Below, piece after piece: positions 12,799 through 14,500 of a stretch of 14,500 nt of DNA. The notes beneath the pieces are model-generated. The model did no database searches, was not told the origin of the DNA, and was given only the letters and a program-made list of their open reading frames with translations. The DNA comes from Desulfuromonadaceae bacterium UBA5613 (GTDB lineage Bacteria; Desulfobacterota; Desulfuromonadia; Desulfuromonadales; UBA2197). The stretch is from assembly GCA_002424625.1 (NCBI GenBank), contig DIKR01000109.1:1-14500 (forward strand), read 5' to 3'. Position numbers and translations under genes: made by a program. Numbering within the stretch: position 1 is the first letter of the stretch; each line of letters begins with the position of its first letter.

Positions 12799-13653
12799 TC
12801 ACCGTTCGCCCCAGCGCAGTTTGGCACGAAGAACTTCGAAATAATCCTTGGTCGGACTCTTGATCAACAAAGTGTGAACGGCGGATTGCTGTAATTCGAC
12901 GACATCACCAAGTTGCAGTTGCATTCCCACCTGTCCGTCGGCGGTCAGATGGACCATCTGATCCTCGAAAGTAACATGAAGACGAATCACGGAATCACCG
13001 GGGACAATCAAAGGACGATTAGTTAGTGTATGCGGACAGATCGGCGTGATCACCAGAGAATCAACCTGAGGGTCGATAATCGGCCCGCCGGCCGCGAGAT
13101 TGTAGGCGGTTGACCCGGTCGGAGTTGCGACAATCAGCCCGTCAGCCTTGAAGGTGGTCAGATAGCGACCGTTGACGGTAGCCTCCATGTCGATAATCCG
13201 GGCCAGCGCCCCTTTATTGATGACCACATCATTGAGAACCGAATAGTGCGCTAACTGTTGCCCGGCACGAAGAACAACGCAATCAAGCTTCATCCGTCGG
13301 GAAAGCTCGTAATCTCCTGCCAGGACCCGCTCCAAAGTGGCAAAGGTTTCGTCTTTGGTAATCTCGGTCAGGAAACCGAGACTACCGAGATTAACGGCCA
13401 GGATCGGTATTTCCTGAGTCCCGAGGTGGCGCGCCACCGAAATCAACGTACCGTCGCCACCGAGGATAATCACCAGATCGGCACGACCGGGAATATCCCT
13501 GTCGACATAATCCCTCACGATCCCTTGGGATTTGGCGAGATCCTCCTCCAGCAAAACCTCAAATTTGCGCTGCAGCAGCCAGTCCATAACCTCCGCGGCA
13601 AAAGTACTGGCGTGCGGATGATTCTTCTTGGCGTAAATGGCGATCCTTTGCAT
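12799..13653 (-). CDS. nadK: NAD kinase
   Basis: NadK phosphorylates NAD to NADP. The 284-residue protein has the family motifs GGDGT (65-69), ND at 141-142 (LNDVVI) and TPTGSTAYNLAAGGP (178-192), with the C-terminal beta-sandwich after them. ATG at 13653 is chosen because GGAAGG lies about eight bases upstream and the conserved RIAIYAKKNHP strand begins directly; a longer in-frame start would add 14 non-conserved residues. It leads the minus-strand unit nadK-recN-GNAT and is divergent from rarA across a gap of about 160 bases that contains an inverted repeat. Confidence 0.95.
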   Translation of the reverse strand: MQRIAIYAKKNHPHASTFAAEVMDWLLQRKFEVLLEEDLAKSQGIVRDYVDRDIPGRADLVIILGGDGTLISVARHLGTQEIPILAVNLGSLGFLTEITKDETFATLERVLAGDYELSRRMKLDCVVLRAGQQLAHYSVLNDVVINKGALARIIDMEATVNGRYLTTFKADGLIVATPTGSTAYNLAAGGPIIDPQVDSLVITPICPHTLTNRPLIVPGDSVIRLHVTFEDQMVHLTADGQVGMQLQLGDVVELQQSAVHTLLIKSPTKDYFEVLRAKLRWGER

Positions 13654-13693
13654 TGATGGTCCTTCCGCAGCTGAAGTGGCGCATATTATTATC

Positions 13694-13711
13694 ACAGCTT
13701 CAACAAGCTGT
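13694..13711. repeat. inverted repeat in the nadK-rarA divergent gap, possible operator
   Basis: ACAGCTT (13694-13700) and AAGCTGT (13705-13711) form a perfect 7-base inverted repeat around CAAC. It lies about 40 bases upstream of the nadK start and about 40 bases upstream of the rarA -35 box. It could be a repressor site or an RNA hairpin near the nadK transcript start; nothing identifies the binding protein. Confidence 0.45.
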
Positions 13712-13747
13712 CCATGGATTGATCATCCCTCGAGGTGACAAGATTCA

Positions 13748-13777
13748 TTGCTGAATTCATTCGCCATGTGCTAGATT
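13748..13777 (+). promoter_or_regulatory. probable rarA promoter
   Basis: TTGCTG (13748-13753), 18 bases, TAGATT (13772-13777), about 38 bases upstream of the rarA ATG. Confidence 0.5.
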
Positions 13778-13814
13778 ATCAGCCTATTATCTTTGAACCT
13801 GACGAGCAGATATC

Positions 13815-14500
13815 ATGGATCTCTTTGACGAAATTGCCCCGGAAAAGAACGGCCCTCTCTCGGAACGGATGCGGCCGCAGCGCCTTGATGAAGTGGTCGG
13901 ACAAGCCCACCTCATCGGCGAAGGGAAAATTCTACGACGACTGATTGAAGCCGACCGTCTCACCTCGGCAATCTTCTGGGGACCACCGGGAACCGGAAAG
14001 ACGACCCTGGCTCAGGTTATCGCCCAGACCACTCAGAGTCGCTTTGTCTTCTTCTCTGCCGTCCTCAATGGTATCAAAGAGGTGCGGGAGATCGTCGCTA
14101 AAGCCCGGGAGGAACGCCGCTACCATGGACGCAAAACCCTCCTTTTTGTCGATGAAATCCATCGCTTCAACAAAGCGCAGCAGGATGCTTTTCTCCCTTA
14201 TGTCGAGCGCGGCGAGATCTCGCTGATCGGCGCCACCACCGAAAATCCCTCCTTTGAAATCAATGCCGCCCTCCTTTCCCGCTCCCGGGTCTTTGTCCTT
14301 GAACCCCTCCCCGATAATGAGATACGCCGCCTCCTCGAACGCGCCCTCATCGACCCGCGCGGCCTTGGTGACCGACAGTTGACAGTCGAGCCCGAAGCCC
14401 TCGATTATCTGGCACAAATGGCACAGGGGGATGCCCGCATCGCCCTCAACACCCTCGAAGTTGCAGCCGATTCGGCGCCGCTACAAACCATCACCCTCGA
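13815..14500 (+). CDS. rarA: replication-associated recombination protein RarA (MgsA), partial
   Basis: RarA is an AAA+ ATPase of the clamp-loader group that acts at stalled replication forks, the bacterial relative of eukaryotic Mgs1/WRNIP1. The first 228 residues are present and the gene continues beyond the window. The typical N terminus MDLFDEIAPEKNGPLSERMR and the RPQRLDEVVGQ box are followed by Walker A GPPGTGKT (56-63), Walker B LLFVDEIH (109-116), sensor 1 GATTENPS (139-146) and the arginine-finger segment LLSRSRV (153-159). All ATPase residues are intact. The ribosome-binding site before the ATG is weak (GACGAG about 11 bases upstream). It is divergent from nadK and has its own promoter. 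Confidence 0.95.
   Translation, partial: MDLFDEIAPEKNGPLSERMRPQRLDEVVGQAHLIGEGKILRRLIEADRLTSAIFWGPPGTGKTTLAQVIAQTTQSRFVFFSAVLNGIKEVREIVAKAREERRYHGRKTLLFVDEIHRFNKAQQDAFLPYVERGEISLIGATTENPSFEINAALLSRSRVFVLEPLPDNEIRRLLERALIDPRGLGDRQLTVEPEALDYLAQMAQGDARIALNTLEVAADSAPLQTITL

Noticed and set aside
13735..13944. 69-codon plus-strand frame starting before rarA
   Set aside because: Out of frame with rarA and overlapping its conserved N terminus; no ribosome-binding site of note.
1..14500. tRNA, rRNA or CRISPR arrays
   Set aside because: No cloverleaf-like sequence, rRNA segment or regularly spaced repeat array was seen on reading through both strands.

Overview
The window looks like a piece of chromosome from a Desulfuromonadales-type bacterium (Geobacter/Desulfuromonas relatives). 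This assignment is an inference from moderate-to-high GC, the EfpL-type elongation factor, a Thermotoga-like DAHP synthase, and the nadK-recN-short-NAGS-M23-aroF gene block; no marker gene proves it. Most of the window is ordinary housekeeping DNA, tightly packed on both strands.

Left edge (1-1417). This part holds an intact IS110-group insertion sequence (130-1366, about 1.24 kb) inserted into the 3' arm of a GC-rich palindromic repeat. The 5' non-coding end of the element can be read as a bridge RNA. A target-binding loop (198-268) carries two guides that match the two halves of the actual insertion site, and a donor-binding loop (269-348) carries a guide that matches the element's right end. 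Joining the right and left ends in a circular form would create a -35/-10 promoter that drives this RNA and the transposase. This is the most notable system in the window.

1371-4207: a strong bidirectional terminator; efpL (EF-P-like factor with an unmodified Arg tip) and a Nit2-like amidase, both on the minus strand; then a divergent promoter region and hemW (heme chaperone, radical SAM) on plus. 4280-5478: a DedA-family membrane protein followed at once by tag (3-methyladenine DNA glycosylase I). 5649-7393: a plus-strand cluster of a small multidrug-export-family membrane protein, a SagB-type nitroreductase-fold oxidoreductase and a GIY-YIG protein, closed by a bidirectional terminator.

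7436-9646 (minus): a ferritin with its own good promoter, downstream of a two-gene aroF unit. The DAHP synthase gene aroF is preceded by a 27-residue leader peptide, a third of it Phe/Tyr/Trp, and by mutually exclusive hairpins. This is a textbook layout for ribosome-mediated attenuation by aromatic amino acids, entry control of the shikimate pathway. A small Cys-rich, polyproline-tailed protein follows aroF.

9672-13653 (minus): nadK (NAD kinase), recN (double-strand break repair), a short N-acetylglutamate-synthase-like GNAT translationally coupled to recN, and a membrane-anchored M23 murein peptidase. rarA (replication-associated AAA+ ATPase) starts divergently at 13815 and runs off the right edge.

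I saw no rRNA, tRNA or CRISPR array.
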